A DNA stretch of 64,000 nt from Tricholoma matsutake (taxonomy: Eukaryota; Basidiomycota; Agaricomycetes; Agaricales; Tricholomataceae), in NCBI GenBank assembly GCA_026075535.2, contig AP026543.1, forward strand, positions 9,734,001-9,798,000, given 5' to 3'. The notes beneath the pieces were generated by a model. That model had not been told where the DNA came from and did not search any database. It was given only the letters and a program-made list of their open reading frames with translations. Made by a program: the position numbers and the translations under genes. Numbering within the stretch: position 1 is the first letter of the stretch; every line of letters starts with the position of its first letter. Below, in pieces: positions 10,520 through 20,851 of this stretch.

Positions 10520-12009
10520 TCTTCATTTGGGTATGAAAGTCATCTTGAGCATCGAAGCATTCATACCTTATGTTGAAGTTTTTCATCACCTCACCGTCTC
10601 GTTTGCTAAAAGAGTAGAGATCAAATGCATCCTCCCACATTTCAGTCTGGTGCTTAAGATCCAGGCCTGCATGCCATGGTCTGAATAGGCTTAACATTGT
10701 ACTGCAATAATAGTCCCTATCACCTTGGTCAGATCTGGGCAGGGTAGGCCCAATAAACTTGGGAACATGAGTACTACATCTGGGTGTATAACGCAATGCA
10801 TGAGATGTGGCCAAGGGGTGACCAGGTAAAAAATCCAACAGCACAGATTTAGAATTGTGATGATTGTGCCAGTCTTTATACGAGACTTGTTCTTGCTCCT
10901 GAGTATTATCTGAATCATAGTCATTGGAAACATTGGATGGCTTGTGTTTGGTTCTTGGATGTGTTTTCTTTTTTTCTCTAGTACAAGTTGTTATTGAGTC
11001 ATATAGGCTGAGGTGTTCAAGCTCAGTAGGATGATAGCTATAATCATCAATGCAAGCCAAGCCTATGACCCCAGATGCTGTCTTTAGAACAGTAACTTTA
11101 GCTGGGGTACTATTACTGGCAGCTCCATCATGTGGCCCTGTTATCCAGGCAGAGTTGGTGTTGGTATTGTATGACTGCCAATAAAATGTTACAAACTTGT
11201 GGCTGGTATAATGGTCTGGATGGCCCAACAAATACATGCAAATCAAGGGAGATCCTAGTTCTAACTTGGCACTTAACAAGTTGACAATCTTTGTCATCAA
11301 GCACCTGGCCTTCTGTTGTTGTTGGGTCTCACTCCCACCAATAATGTCAGGGTTCTTCTGAAACATTGCATGGATTGTATCATAAATCACATGGGTCTTG
11401 AGACTGAACTTTGTGGCATAATTGGTAATATACAACAAAACACCCTTAATGGCAGTGCCTGAATGCAAGCTGGTAACATCAGTATTGCACCTAAACAAAT
11501 ATGTAACAACACATGTAAAAGTGTTGAGCCATGAGTCTTGCTTAATCATGTTTATATGCCTGTCCTCATCAATCTGTGTTTTTTCATATAAAGGCCTTGG
11601 GAAACGTGCTTTGCATCTTCTCCATATGTTGTCCAGGCAGCCTTTGAAAGTTTGAGTCTGATTTCTGGTTCCGTCTTTGTTTTCATTTGTTGTGCATGTA
11701 TAGGTATTTGATCTTAGCAGCAGATCATTCACAGTATCTTTGAAGGTTGACCACCATGAATTAAGCTGAACACACTGCTCACATTTTTGACATTCATTCT
11801 TACACCCTAATGAAGGTGGGGGGCCAGGCATTGCTTCTGTAGGGTCTTGATATGTTTCATCTTTGGAACACTTTTGAACATTTGCATCCACCTCTGCTCT
11901 AGAGCTATCAAGAAAGTCACCAGAGTGAGCACTTTCAAGATAAGCTACAAGGCTTTGATGGAACTCTGAGTCAGGCTGAGTCACCCTTCGTCAAATTTCA
12001 TCTGGTGAC
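10497..12009 (-). pseudogene. Helitron Rep domain, second part with the double-tyrosine motif
   Basis: Minus strand, directly left of the KDZ element. It begins SPDEI-stop-RR (TGA where Arg fits), then TQPDSEFHQSLVAYLESAHSGDF, which follows the HUH motif in fungal Helitron proteins. DSWLNTFTCVVTYLFRCNTDVTSL and LLYITNYATKFSLKTH (about 11435-11390) supply the Y-X3-Y-X2-K pair expected for the Y2 rolling-circle nuclease. A Cys-rich patch (CKNECQKCEQC) lies near the start. The rest is a 250-residue region between Rep and helicase with no named domain that I recognise. The protein continues on the other side of the KDZ insertion at 17973. Confidence 0.8.
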
Positions 12010-12330
12010 CAGTAATTTACAGTGCCCCACGTGTCCTAGCGGACTCCACGTGGACTGTGCAGACTCCGAGCTAGTCCGTGCGGAGTCCAACCACCTGGTG
12101 ACTAAAATGGAAATTCCCACCCTTATGCATGTGGAGTCTGACCCAGTCTGCATGGAGTCCGACCTAGTCCATGTGGAGTCCGCACTAGTCTGAGTAGAAA
12201 CCCACCCAAATGGACTGTTACACTAATCTGCATGGAGTCTGAGCTAGTCCGAGCTAGTCTGTGCAGAGTCCAAGCTAGTCTGTGTGAAGTCTGAGCTAGT
12301 ACAAGTTAACATCAGTGAAACATGACTATC
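12010..12330. repeat. KDZ element left terminal and subterminal repeats
   Basis: After the terminal inverted repeat come many copies of degenerate motifs GGAGTCC, GAGCTAGTCC and GTGCGGAGTCC in both orientations (for example 12048-12088, 12128-12190, 12236-12300). The same motifs fill the right end. Repeated subterminal motifs usually serve as transposase binding sites; that role is inferred. The remaining stretch to 12385 shows no ORF. Confidence 0.75.
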
Positions 12331-12385
12331 ATAGACATATGTAAAGAATAAACCAGTGATACACTATAAGTAATAGAGATTTGTA

Positions 12386-14626
12386 CTACTCCTGCTCACT
12401 ATCATTATCTCCATCACTATCATCACCACTGTCACTAACCTTCTGTTGTTTCCTTTCAAGAACCATCTGGGTATGGTAAAACAACATTGTATGCAAAAAC
12501 CAATTGAAATTCCCCACTGTCATCTTTCTCAATATTGATTCAAACCCACCAAGCCATGCATTGAGTTGTTCACATGCCTGTGTATTGAATGCACATTTGT
12601 AGTATGGCTGCCCTTCATTATTGTAGTCCAGAATGACCAAATTTGGAGCTGAGCCATCCAAAGGAGCTGGATTGCACCACTTCCTGCACAAATAATCACT
12701 TGTTTGATGGTTGGTGTAATGATATGAGTCGACAATAAATCAGCTTGTTTTAGCCCATGATTCCCAGCTACCATCAGCAATACTATGGCTCAGCACCACA
12801 CAGGCTTTGTCAATGCATATATAATCAGGGTGTGATTCTTCTGTTGGATATACTGTCTCCAAAAAGTGCATAATATTAGTGGGTGATTCCAATTTTGCAA
12901 ATTTTGCCCAAGCAATGACAACTCCACATGGTGCACATATTGTTTCAACACAGTAAAAGCAGCGTGGCATGAAGTAGGTTGCATACTGCACATCAGGTGC
13001 TGGTTGGTCATGAGGTTGTCCAATTGAGTCTTGAGCAGGTTGCCATGGTAGATTTTCACCAGGCCTATGCAGCATCCTTCGAAAGCCAGACAGCTGTTTG
13101 CGAGAATGGTTACTGAGATATCTCTTCCACATTTCCTCATGATCTTGACATGCATTTGTCCCATGAACTTTCTGGTTTTCACATCCTTGAACATGGCATG
13201 TGGCCCCATGTTGTTGTTCATGCAGAGCACAAAAAACCCCACCTCTTGCATTTGCCAACTCTGCAGTGCAGTCATCATATGCACAATGCTAATTATCAAA
13301 AAAATATTATAAGTGATCAATTTGTATTTGCCAGTAGATGTTCCATACCGGGGGTCCAAAGACAATTCCATCAACAACAGCCATTGTCACATCTTGAGCA
13401 GTTGAATCCTCCACTTCCATTCTTTGTCCAGCTGATGAACCCTGTTGCAAATTATCACCTGCACTCTGTGATACAGGTATATTACTGCTTTCAAGAGTTG
13501 CAGTTGGATCACTGATGGCAGTGAGATCAGATGTTCGTCTGTATGGATGAGTGCAATCTGAGCAGTGGTGGTCTTTGGCTGCCAGAATAATTCCATCTTG
13601 TCCCAGAGATAAGAATGCCTCCCTGGTCACTTCATCAATTGCTAAGCCATCACAAAGTGTGAGATCAGTTCCATATGGAGAAGCAACTGTCCAAATAGAC
13701 TCCTGAACAAATGCTTGCCAGACCTGGCAGTGTGTCACCCCATTGAAATTGACAGTTTGATGCTTTTTAAAGCTGTCATTCCAATATTCTGCATATGCTG
13801 AAGCTGATGCATGGAAATTGTAGATGCCATTCAAGACACCATGAAAAAATGCCCGGTCCACCCATACACTCTGACCTATCTTGAGGTATTGGGCAGAATT
13901 CAGATAAACCCTGCTATATTGATGTGCCTCCCCAACTTCAATTGCCCATTCATGGTCTGCTGAATATTTGGTCTTGCAGGTTAAGCATTCGCCAGTCAAA
14001 ACAAAAACATTTTCATGTATTACTGAATTCTTGATCAGTGTGACTCGAGGAATATCCCGTGTTTGGATGGCCTGGTGTAGTGCCCTTGAATTGCAATTTG
14101 CTGTTTCACATTCCATTGAGTTGGGACAAAGAACATGTACTGGCTGGATCAATTTATGGGATATGGGTTGTAGTTTCTTTCGCAGATGTCCACATGCATT
14201 GTATGGATGCAAATTCAAAAGTTTTGCAGCTGCATCAAGCTTGAGGCTGAGTGCAGTAATTTCTTGTTCAACATCCATGTTTTTGTCAACCTCCTTCATC
14301 TTCAAAGGCCTTTGCTGATTGTTCTTTGATTGCCCGTGCAAGACCCTTGATCCAACCTGATGCCATGACACAATTGTCTCCTTCACATTGAATGTATTGC
14401 TGCTGGGCATGGAGATTCAACAACTCAGGATTTCAGTCAATGAAAACAATAGGACAAGCACTGCTGATAGTGATGTTTTAGAGCTGAAGTGTTGGCTGAT
14501 AAATTGACTGAAGACTTTGAATGTGATATTTGGGAAAGGATCCTCTCCTGCTGGCATTGCAGAGGCAATAGGAATAAATGCTGACAAAACCACCCAAGTC
14601 CAGATGTGCCAGGGTACAAGATTTAT
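12386..14626 (-). pseudogene. CxC6-type KDZ transposase-like gene
   Basis: Catalyses cut-and-paste movement of the KDZ element (family knowledge). The frame can be followed from about 14626 (FPNITFKVFSQFISQHFSSKTSLSAV) through a TGA near 14418 into the block 14410-13349. A 60-bp GT-AG intron (13289-13348) joins DGIVFGPP to HCAYDDCTAELANARGGVFCALHE, and the gene ends at 12386 with an acidic tail. The cysteine clusters (HHCSDCTHPY; CAYDDC; CALH; CHVQGC; CVETICAPCG) and the segments FIVDSYHYTNHQTSDYLCRKWCNP and FNTQACEQLNAWLGGFESIL are hallmarks of this family. An in-frame TGA at about 12740 sits where Arg is expected (TS-stop-FIVDSYHY), so this copy is probably inactive. Confidence 0.88.
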
Positions 14627-14735
14627 GGCCAATACAAGGATTTTGGAAACCAGAGCCAGGATGTGGCTTATAATCCAAGTTGATACTATCCAAGAGATCA
14701 TATAATTATTGATCATTTTGGTTTATCATCCCTAC

Positions 14736-17478
14736 TTACTGGGCCTTTTTGCTGGTATTCTTTTTTTTATGCACCCTTTCCTTCCCCTTCCCCTTTCCCA
14801 TTTCCATTTCCTTTTCCATCTTCTTTTCCTTTCTCTTTTCCTTTCCTTTCTCTTTTTCCATCTCTTTTGCTTTTCCCTTCCCCTTTTTCTTCTTTTTCAC
14901 CAATTTCCCATCCTCATCCTCATCCTCAAACTCCAAGGGCCCACCATTCAACAGCCAAGTATTCAAATCAGTGAAGGTATATGAAATCTTCTTGAACCCC
15001 CAAATGCCAATGTCTTCCTCATCAGTCTCCCCCTCCAACCACGCCACCATCTGTGGATAAGCAGCTACCTTTGTGAAATATCAACGATAGTGAGAATGGA
15101 AATATGATTTGGAGACGAAAATTTCAATGAGGTCAGTTTTTGTTGGTCGCTTGATTTCCCAAGTCCCATTCGCCACCATGTCATTAACAGTATGACTGGC
15201 AACAAGAAATGCCTTGTACTTTTGATATGCAATCTTGAGTGACACATCACCAGTACCTATCAGGTTGGAGGGAATATCAAGGATGCAAATAAGCTGCGAC
15301 TTGAACATGTCGACTGTGGGGGCCATACGTCCAACATATGGAGGGGGTTCTGAGGTTGATGCAGACAAAGGACCCTGAGATGCTGAAGAAATTGGTTCAT
15401 TGTCAGTCTAATTTAATGGTGAGAAGAAGATTTTTAAATCAAGAATAAAATCTCACAATCAGTAACCTCAAACGAAATTGATTATTGATAACTTTCCACT
15501 CAGCACTATCATTATCTGCCACTGCTGTGTTGTATCATCCTTTAACAGCCCAAAAATCATCCTCATAGACAAAAATCCACTGATTTTTCTCTAAAAATCC
15601 CAAAATAAATTTATCCACCAAATATTTATTTTAATTAATGACTTACTGGAAACAGGAGAATATTGAATGCCAAGTTTCTTCAAAACTGGGCCCAAGGTTG
15701 GTGTTACATGATGGCTAAGGGTCATGTATGGCTCAGAAGTATCAGGGTTACCATGTGACCAGAACACAAAAACTTTCCCTATTATTCTAGGTTATTATAC
15801 TTGGGTATGATGATATTAATAAAGAAGAATTCACCAGTAGTTGGGGAAATATCCCCCTCATATTTGATACGATCAGCAATGTTGTACACATTACCTTGGG
15901 CATGCCCACGTAGAATTCCCCCTGTTATGCGAGAGACACCCTGAAGTTCATGGCGGGAGGGGGTGCCAGGTGGACTGGCCATGACGATGTCGGTGTGAGC
16001 ATCAGGGGCAGTCGCAGCAGTTGGTGCACCTTGGTTTCCTGGAAGGGTGGTGGTGGCAGTTTTGTTATCAGTAGCAGTAGGTTCAATCCCCTTGTTGACG
16101 GTGGGGGTAGTGGGAATGGCAGTAGGCATGGCAGGGAGGGTGGGGCTGCCATCGTTACCGTCCTTATTTGTAGAGGCCACCACCGCAATGGTAGAGGTGG
16201 CGAGGGTGAGGGGGGGTCCATTGTTGGCATCCTCGATTGTAGAGGTTGCCGCCACGGTGGTAGAGGTGGTGGCGAAGGTGGGGCCATGGTTGTTGGTGTC
16301 TTCGTTCATAGAGGTTGCCGCCGTCGCAGCATTGGGGGCCCTGGTAGCATCGTCGTCGTTGCCTGTGCCCTCACCCTCGCCCTCATTGTTGTCCTCGCCC
16401 TCATTGTCATTGTCCTCGCCCTTGCCATCATTGCCCTTGTCCTTGCCATCCTTCTCCTCATCCCTGTTCTCACCATTGTCGTTATCGTCATCCTTGTCCT
16501 TGTCCTTGTCCTCACTGTCGTCACTGCTGCCGTTGCCAGTCCCCGAGGTGCTGTCGTCGCTGCTGCTATGGCTGTCGTCCTGGTCCTGGTTTCTCTTCAT
16601 GTTGCCCTTGCTGCTCTCATCGCTGTTGCTTGGGGAGCTGTCATCACTGTCGCTTTGGGAGTTGTCATCGCTGTCGCTTTGGGAGCTGTCAGTCTCCTCC
16701 GTAGATTTCCTGGCTGTATTTTTGCTGGATGCTGAGGCCACCATTGCCACGTCGGCATGGCGGAGACGGGTTGGCTTCGGGAGAGAGGGTGGAGCTGTGG
16801 GGGTGGAGGATGTCACCTTGGTACACTCAGGGGGAGCTATAGTGATGCCGCTTGCCTCTAGCACAGCAGCACTCCTAGTAATATAGAAAAGAAGTGAATA
16901 AAACAAGAAAAAAAAAGAAGAAAAAAAAAGAGAAACATACCTAGTGATGCGAGACAGATAGAAAAGAAATGAATAAAACAAGAAAAAAAAGAAGAAAAAA
17001 AGATAAAACATACCTGGTTGCATGAGACAGATAGAAAAGAAGTGAGTAAAACAAGAAAAAAGATGAAAAAAAAAGAGAAAACATACCTGGTGACATGAGA
17101 CGGGAGAGTGGCAGCCGCATCCTCCTGTGCTCGCATCATCAAAGTTTTCCTGTGAAAAAAGGGGGGGAAAGGGTAAGGGGAGAGGCTGGAGATGGAGCGG
17201 GCGGCTTACCTCGCCTTTGTACCCCTCTTCCCCTGTCCTCCCTTCTCCTTCTCCTTCTCCTTCTCCTCCTTTCCTCTGCTTTTCCTCTTCTCCTCCCCTT
17301 TCTTCTTCCCTTTCCTCCCCTTTGGCACATCTGTTTCATCATCACTACTGGTGATCTTTTTTTTTTCCGCTTTGGCAGCCCCTGCATCAGCTGATGATGT
17401 GGCGCATTTGCGGCTGCACGGATTGTCCCATTTGTGGCCGCTATGGGTGGTGGGGATGGTTGAGCGAGTATTGAACAT
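14736..17478 (-). pseudogene. Multi-exon companion gene of the KDZ element (function unknown)
   Basis: I do not recognise a named domain. The model is exon 1 at 17478-17210 (MFNTRSTIPTTHSGHKW, then Lys/Glu-rich), exon 2 at 17149-17087, exon 3 at 16874-15835, exon 4 from 15778, and further exons near 15590-15470 and 15400-14736. Introns are GT-AG and preserve phase (for example VT-R across 17086/16875, and a G codon across 15834/15779). Exon 3 is a long Ser/Asp then Asp/Glu/Asn low-complexity region (16740-16320) followed by Thr/Ala repeats. The C-terminus is ordered (DLIEIFVSKSYFHSHYR, YPQMVAWLEGE, YTFTDLNTWL) and ends in a Lys/Glu tail. Two TGA stops (KG-stop-YN, YR-stop-YF) break it. Shared orientation with the transposase suggests an accessory transposition or DNA-binding protein. 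Confidence 0.6.
16875..17086 (-). repeat. Tandemly repeated intron (73-bp unit) in the KDZ companion gene
   Basis: Between exon 2 and exon 3 the minus strand holds three GTATGT donors at 17086, 17013 and 16940, exactly 73 bp apart. Each is preceded by an acceptor-like ACCAG or ACTAG and a U-rich stretch ending TTTCTATCTG. The final acceptor is TTACTAG at 16875-16881. Splicing the first donor to the last acceptor keeps the frame. Intermediate AG|GT sites directly abut, so single units could be removed stepwise. Confidence 0.75.
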
Positions 17479-17616
17479 GTTAATTGTTTGATCTTGAGGC
17501 TTTGGGGTTGTGTCGATGTCATGGCGATGTGGTTGTGGCTGAGGTTAATGTTGATTGTGGCTATATGTTCTCACAGTTCTATGGTGACATAATGCAATTG
17601 TTTGCTTGTTTGACAA

Positions 17617-17696
17617 TGGCTCTGTGGTGTAGTGGTTAATTGCTGCTATTTATGCTTGGTGATAAGGCTTGGAGTTTGATTCTCCTTTACTACATA
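17617..17696 (+). other. tRNA-like / SINE-like pol III box pair inside the KDZ element
   Basis: TGGTGTAGTGGTTAA at about 17625-17639 fits a tRNA A box, and GAGTTTGATTCTC about 48 bp further is a weak B box (consensus GGTTCGANTCC). I could not fold a convincing acceptor stem, so this is more likely a tRNA-derived fragment than a working tRNA gene. The rest of 17479-17720 shows nothing else. Confidence 0.3.
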
Positions 17697-17719
17697 ATTT
17701 TTCCGTAGCCTCTGCTATG

Positions 17720-17972
17720 CATCCATGGACTCAACTCGGATGACTCGGACATGTATCCATCTGAGTCCGAGTAAATTGATGTTGCTCGGACAAAGTCTGT
17801 GTGCACTCCGAGTAAAGGTGCAAAAACAGCTCGGACTCCACGAAAGTCCATGTGGAGTCCGAGCAACTGCTATACAGGACATTTGAGCCAAATGAGTGAA
17901 TGCCAGTCTGTGCGGAGTCCACCAAATTCCATGTGGACTGGCTCGGAATACGTGGGGCACAGTAAAGACCTC
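17720..17972. repeat. KDZ element right terminal and subterminal repeats
   Basis: Copies of GACTCGGA, GGAGTCCGAG, GTGCGGAGTCC and CCATGTGGA mirror the motifs at the left end, and the terminal inverted repeat occupies 17950-17966. It is followed directly by the duplicated target CTGGTGAC at 17973-17980. Confidence 0.75.
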
Positions 17973-18600
17973 CTGGTGACATAGTTCCTTTAATCCACAA
18001 CAACATGTGCAGGTGCAATGTAAGGCGGCCTTGTTGTTCTACAGTTCCATAATAGCCTGAGGTCTCACCATAGAGGCCTTCATGGCCAGATTTTATGCCG
18101 AGCACATGTTTTATAAACATGTTGATCATAAATTTAAAAAACTGTGCGCTGGCCACTGGGTTTTGTGAGATCAAGTGGTATCTGTCATCAGCACTCATGG
18201 GATATGGATGGAACTCTTCTTTTGTATTTGCATAATACAAGCAAATAGGATGTTTGACATCTGCTGGTGAAAGGGTGATATACCATAATGGTGCTCCCAA
18301 CCAAGCTATCAAAGACCAGATTTTATTCTGCATATTTTTTTACTAGTAAGAGACGCATTGACTTTGCTACTCATGTGGTCCAGGTCTCTAATGACTTGAA
18401 AACAGTCTTCCTCTTCTTTAGTAGTTGGACGAACAGTTTCTCCTGCCTCCATTCACCTGCCCATGAGTGCTAAAACCTCCTGGTCTACATTGAGCAGTTG
18501 TTGTGCCATTTCGCCAAACACACTTCTTTCTGCAAGTAAAAATGCACCTGTTGATGTTGCCTTGATCTGCTCATGGCTAAAAGTGACAAAAGGGAAAGCG
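17973..18600 (-). pseudogene. Helitron Rep domain, first part with the HUH motif (Helitron_like_N)
   Basis: The minus strand reads WSLIAWLGAPLWYITLSPADVKHPICLYY, then …GYYGTVEQQGRLTLHLHMLLWIKGTMSP, ending at the KDZ target duplication. HLHML (about 18025-18010) is the HUH metal-binding motif of the rolling-circle nuclease. Upstream (18340-18600) the frame continues with MAQQLLNVDQEVLALM and DLDHMSSKVNASLTSKK across stops and frameshifts. The nuclease nicks and joins single strands during Helitron transposition. The partner half carrying the two tyrosines is at 10497-12009. Confidence 0.85.
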
Positions 18601-18614
18601 ACATCTTGTTGAAA

Positions 18615-19739
18615 TCATTTGTCATGGTACATCAACAAAAACTTTTTGTGGGCCTTGTCAGACAGTTTTCCAGTGCCAGTTCTGCCCAGTCCATAAGGGA
18701 ATAGCCAGGGAAATATTTGAGGATACAAGCCTAAGTTATTATAAACTGATTGTGGTTCAGCTGAGTGGGCAATAGACAAAGCTCCTTGGTTTGTGTTCCA
18801 GTGCCTCAATGCAATGCCTTTTAATGCACCAACTGTTTTAGTAGTTAGCTGTTCCCCTGTTATGCCATGAACTACGAAGGGACATGGCCCCTCATCAACA
18901 CCATCTTGTGTCTCTTGGTCAAAAACACTGGTAGACTCTTCAGCTTTGTTATTAAGAGAATGTTGGTATTCAATTGTTATGGGAGGGCGGTCCTCAGGGT
19001 AGTCTTTCAGAGTATCATATGATATCATCAGGTCTGCATAATCATGGTGATTCAATTTGAGCCATTTGAGAGCACAAGCCACCACTTTTCTGCAGACCAG
19101 CAATGGGGTTCGTTTGTACTCTTTTTCTGTAGGTTTGCAAGGCCTAGTAAACAGGATTGCTAAAACATTGTCCAAGTCTTCGAGGGGAGGTGGAAGTACA
19201 TTATACACCTTGGCAACAGGTGACTCAAATGCTACCACATGGGAGACCATTTTTCTTAAACCAGATGAAGAAACCCACACAAAACAGCCATTAACCTGAA
19301 CCTGCTGGATCAACAACTTCTCTATGTATCTAAGGTGGGCCACCTTACCAAGCCAAAGTCCAGTAGCCAGTGCATTGGAAGGTATGTTTCCTATGCAGAG
19401 TGCTTTGCAGCACCCATCACAAATATTGTCACACTGAGAATCAAGAACAGGCCCAAGAATGTCTTGTATTGTGTCTTTGAGACAAGTTCGCTCCCCGCCA
19501 GTGGCTCCTTCAGCATGGAGGACATGGAGAAGCTTCTTTATCTTATTCAGCTTGGATAAGTGTCTATGTTGAGTTAGTTGACCACACACTGCACAGCTGG
19601 CTTCTTGAAAAATGGATGGTGATATGTCTTCACAAAACCCAGTTATAGCACTGTGGCTAAGGTTTTTAAGCAATGGATTGGGAGGGAATGCAGGGGGGGT
19701 TCCATCAACTATCAAATTGGTACCAGTTTCTGCAGGCAT
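18615..19739 (-). CDS. Helitron protein, DUF6570-like N-terminal region
   Basis: A long open block of about 374 residues that begins with a Cys-containing stretch (GFCEDISPSIFQEASCAVCGQLTQH; then CDNICDGCCKALC), followed by GLWLGKVAHLRYIEKLLIQQVQVNGCFVWV and ending FPWLFPYGLGRTGTGKLSDKAHKKFLLMYHDK. The phrase YPQIFPWLFPYGLG directly before the Rep domain is typical of Helitron proteins. The Cys pairs suggest a zinc-binding module; its task in transposition is not established. A TAA-type break after …MYHDK separates it from the Rep block that continues on the left. The region is part of the same Helitron ORF rather than an independent gene. Confidence 0.75.
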   Translation of the reverse strand: MPAETGTNLIVDGTPPAFPPNPLLKNLSHSAITGFCEDISPSIFQEASCAVCGQLTQHRHLSKLNKIKKLLHVLHAEGATGGERTCLKDTIQDILGPVLDSQCDNICDGCCKALCIGNIPSNALATGLWLGKVAHLRYIEKLLIQQVQVNGCFVWVSSSGLRKMVSHVVAFESPVAKVYNVLPPPLEDLDNVLAILFTRPCKPTEKEYKRTPLLVCRKVVACALKWLKLNHHDYADLMISYDTLKDYPEDRPPITIEYQHSLNNKAEESTSVFDQETQDGVDEGPCPFVVHGITGEQLTTKTVGALKGIALRHWNTNQGALSIAHSAEPQSVYNNLGLYPQIFPWLFPYGLGRTGTGKLSDKAHKKFLLMYHDK

Positions 19740-20851
19740 TATTGTGTTCTGTTTTTTTTAATTTGTTTTGAGTCTCTCATGTTTTGCTGATGCTCCTGAT
19801 GTGCCACATCAGGAGACAGAGTGATTTTAAATACAGAAGTATACAGGTTGCATGACACACAATCATGGTTCATAACACAATGTCCCACCAGTAATTTGTC
19901 TTTCTGTGAACAACATCCCATATCTATGTGGTGGACTTTGATAATGTGTCTTATGTCAGCCATAGATAAATAAGGGACAAGGTCATGTAGGGGCATCTTT
20001 GCATGCACAAAGCCCTCCGAAGTAAGACACTGAGAGAGGCCAATGCTATCAGTGTGTACCACAAATCTAAATGTGATCTCCTCCCCAAGGTCGCCATTAT
20101 TTTCCACAATATATGGATAGACCATGTCTTGAGGTATTACAGAGGGTTGGCCACCACTGATGACATGCCAAACAGCTGTGTGGGTCCTTTTAGATGGCCT
20201 GCACCTTTCAATGTGGGCGGGAAGATTCTCAATGGGTGTTGCTGTGACAAGGTGCCTGGGCTTATAAAACCACCAGCTAAGAGTGATAGGGAGACGAGAA
20301 CAAACATTCATGATGAATAGGAACAAGCTTGAGATCAGTACAAGCCAAGAAAAGGGGTGGTCAAGTTTATGAGAGATTTGGCTGCTCAGTGCAGTGTAAT
20401 CATGGCATCGCATGCATGACCATTGCATCACCAAAAAAATCTGCCACAGACAGTTTTTAGGGGTCTTACAAAAGCTGTTGTGTGTTATAAGAAGCCAACA
20501 TTGCAGTGAGGCATAATAATAGCATAACACAGAGTAAGGTTTGGCATCAGCCTGACAGCGGAGTACCAGTGTCAGCCAGTTTTGTCTTTGCAAGCTCGTA
20601 TTATTCTGTGAGCATGATGTAATATCCGCATCAAGACATGCCATACTGAAACCAGCAGAATCAGGGTCCTCTCTCATGGATGGCAAATGGCTGATCAGTG
20701 TGGTTTTACATTCCACACAAGAGTGGGCAAAGGTACAGGTGAGACCTGTGTCAGAAAAACCAATAAGGGACAATGGCAAGGGTGCATCTGTTGTAAATTT
20801 GAATGGGGTGGACAGCACAATGGAGCTGAGCCCAGTTGGACTGTAGTCCAA
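19739..20851 (-). CDS. Helitron N-terminal region, about 370 residues
   Basis: Open on the minus strand. The C-terminal third (PYLSMADIRHIIKVHHIDMGCCSQKDKLLVGHCVMNHDCVSC) resembles the start of fungal Helitron proteins: a short helix-rich module with a Cys/His cluster. The central part is rich in aromatic and hydrophobic residues (SWLVLISSLFLFIMNV) and may include unspliced intron or frame-shifted sequence, because it lacks similarity I can name. It abuts the next block in a different frame at 19739. Whether translation truly begins here is uncertain. Confidence 0.5.
   Translation of the reverse strand: MDYSPTGLSSIVLSTPFKFTTDAPLPLSLIGFSDTGLTCTFAHSCVECKTTLISHLPSMREDPDSAGFSMACLDADITSCSQNNTSLQRQNWLTLVLRCQADAKPYSVLCYYYASLQCWLLITHNSFCKTPKNCLWQIFLVMQWSCMRCHDYTALSSQISHKLDHPFSWLVLISSLFLFIMNVCSRLPITLSWWFYKPRHLVTATPIENLPAHIERCRPSKRTHTAVWHVISGGQPSVIPQDMVYPYIVENNGDLGEEITFRFVVHTDSIGLSQCLTSEGFVHAKMPLHDLVPYLSMADIRHIIKVHHIDMGCCSQKDKLLVGHCVMNHDCVSCNLYTSVFKITLSPDVAHQEHQQNMRDSKQIKKNRTQ

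Larger units (their letters stand above)
12010..17972 (-). mobile_element. KDZ-type (CxC6) DNA transposon, 5,963 bp, inserted in the Helitron Rep gene
   Basis: Flanked by the 8-bp duplication CTGGTGAC (12002-12009 and 17973-17980). Terminal inverted repeats include TTTACAGTGCCCCACGT (12016-12032) and its one-mismatch inverse (17950-17966). Both ends hold 200-300 bp of short repeats based on GGAGTCCGAG / CTAGTCC. Inside are a KDZ-like transposase gene and a second multi-exon gene, both on the minus strand. Removing one duplication and the element rejoins the Helitron frame (…HLHMLLWIKGTMSP + DEI…), which fixes the boundaries. An 8-bp duplication is what the KDZ superfamily is known to make. 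Confidence 0.92.

Noticed and set aside
12790..13377. Cys/His-rich minus-strand frame parallel to the KDZ transposase
   Set aside because: It overlaps the transposase in another frame and lacks its conserved motifs.
15950..16886. Long plus-strand open frames of 260-280 residues rich in Val/Leu/Ser
   Set aside because: They are the complement of the Asp/Glu/Ser low-complexity exon of the minus-strand KDZ companion gene; no independent coding signal.
17617..17696. A functional tRNA gene
   Set aside because: A and B boxes are present but no acceptor stem or clear anticodon arm could be formed.
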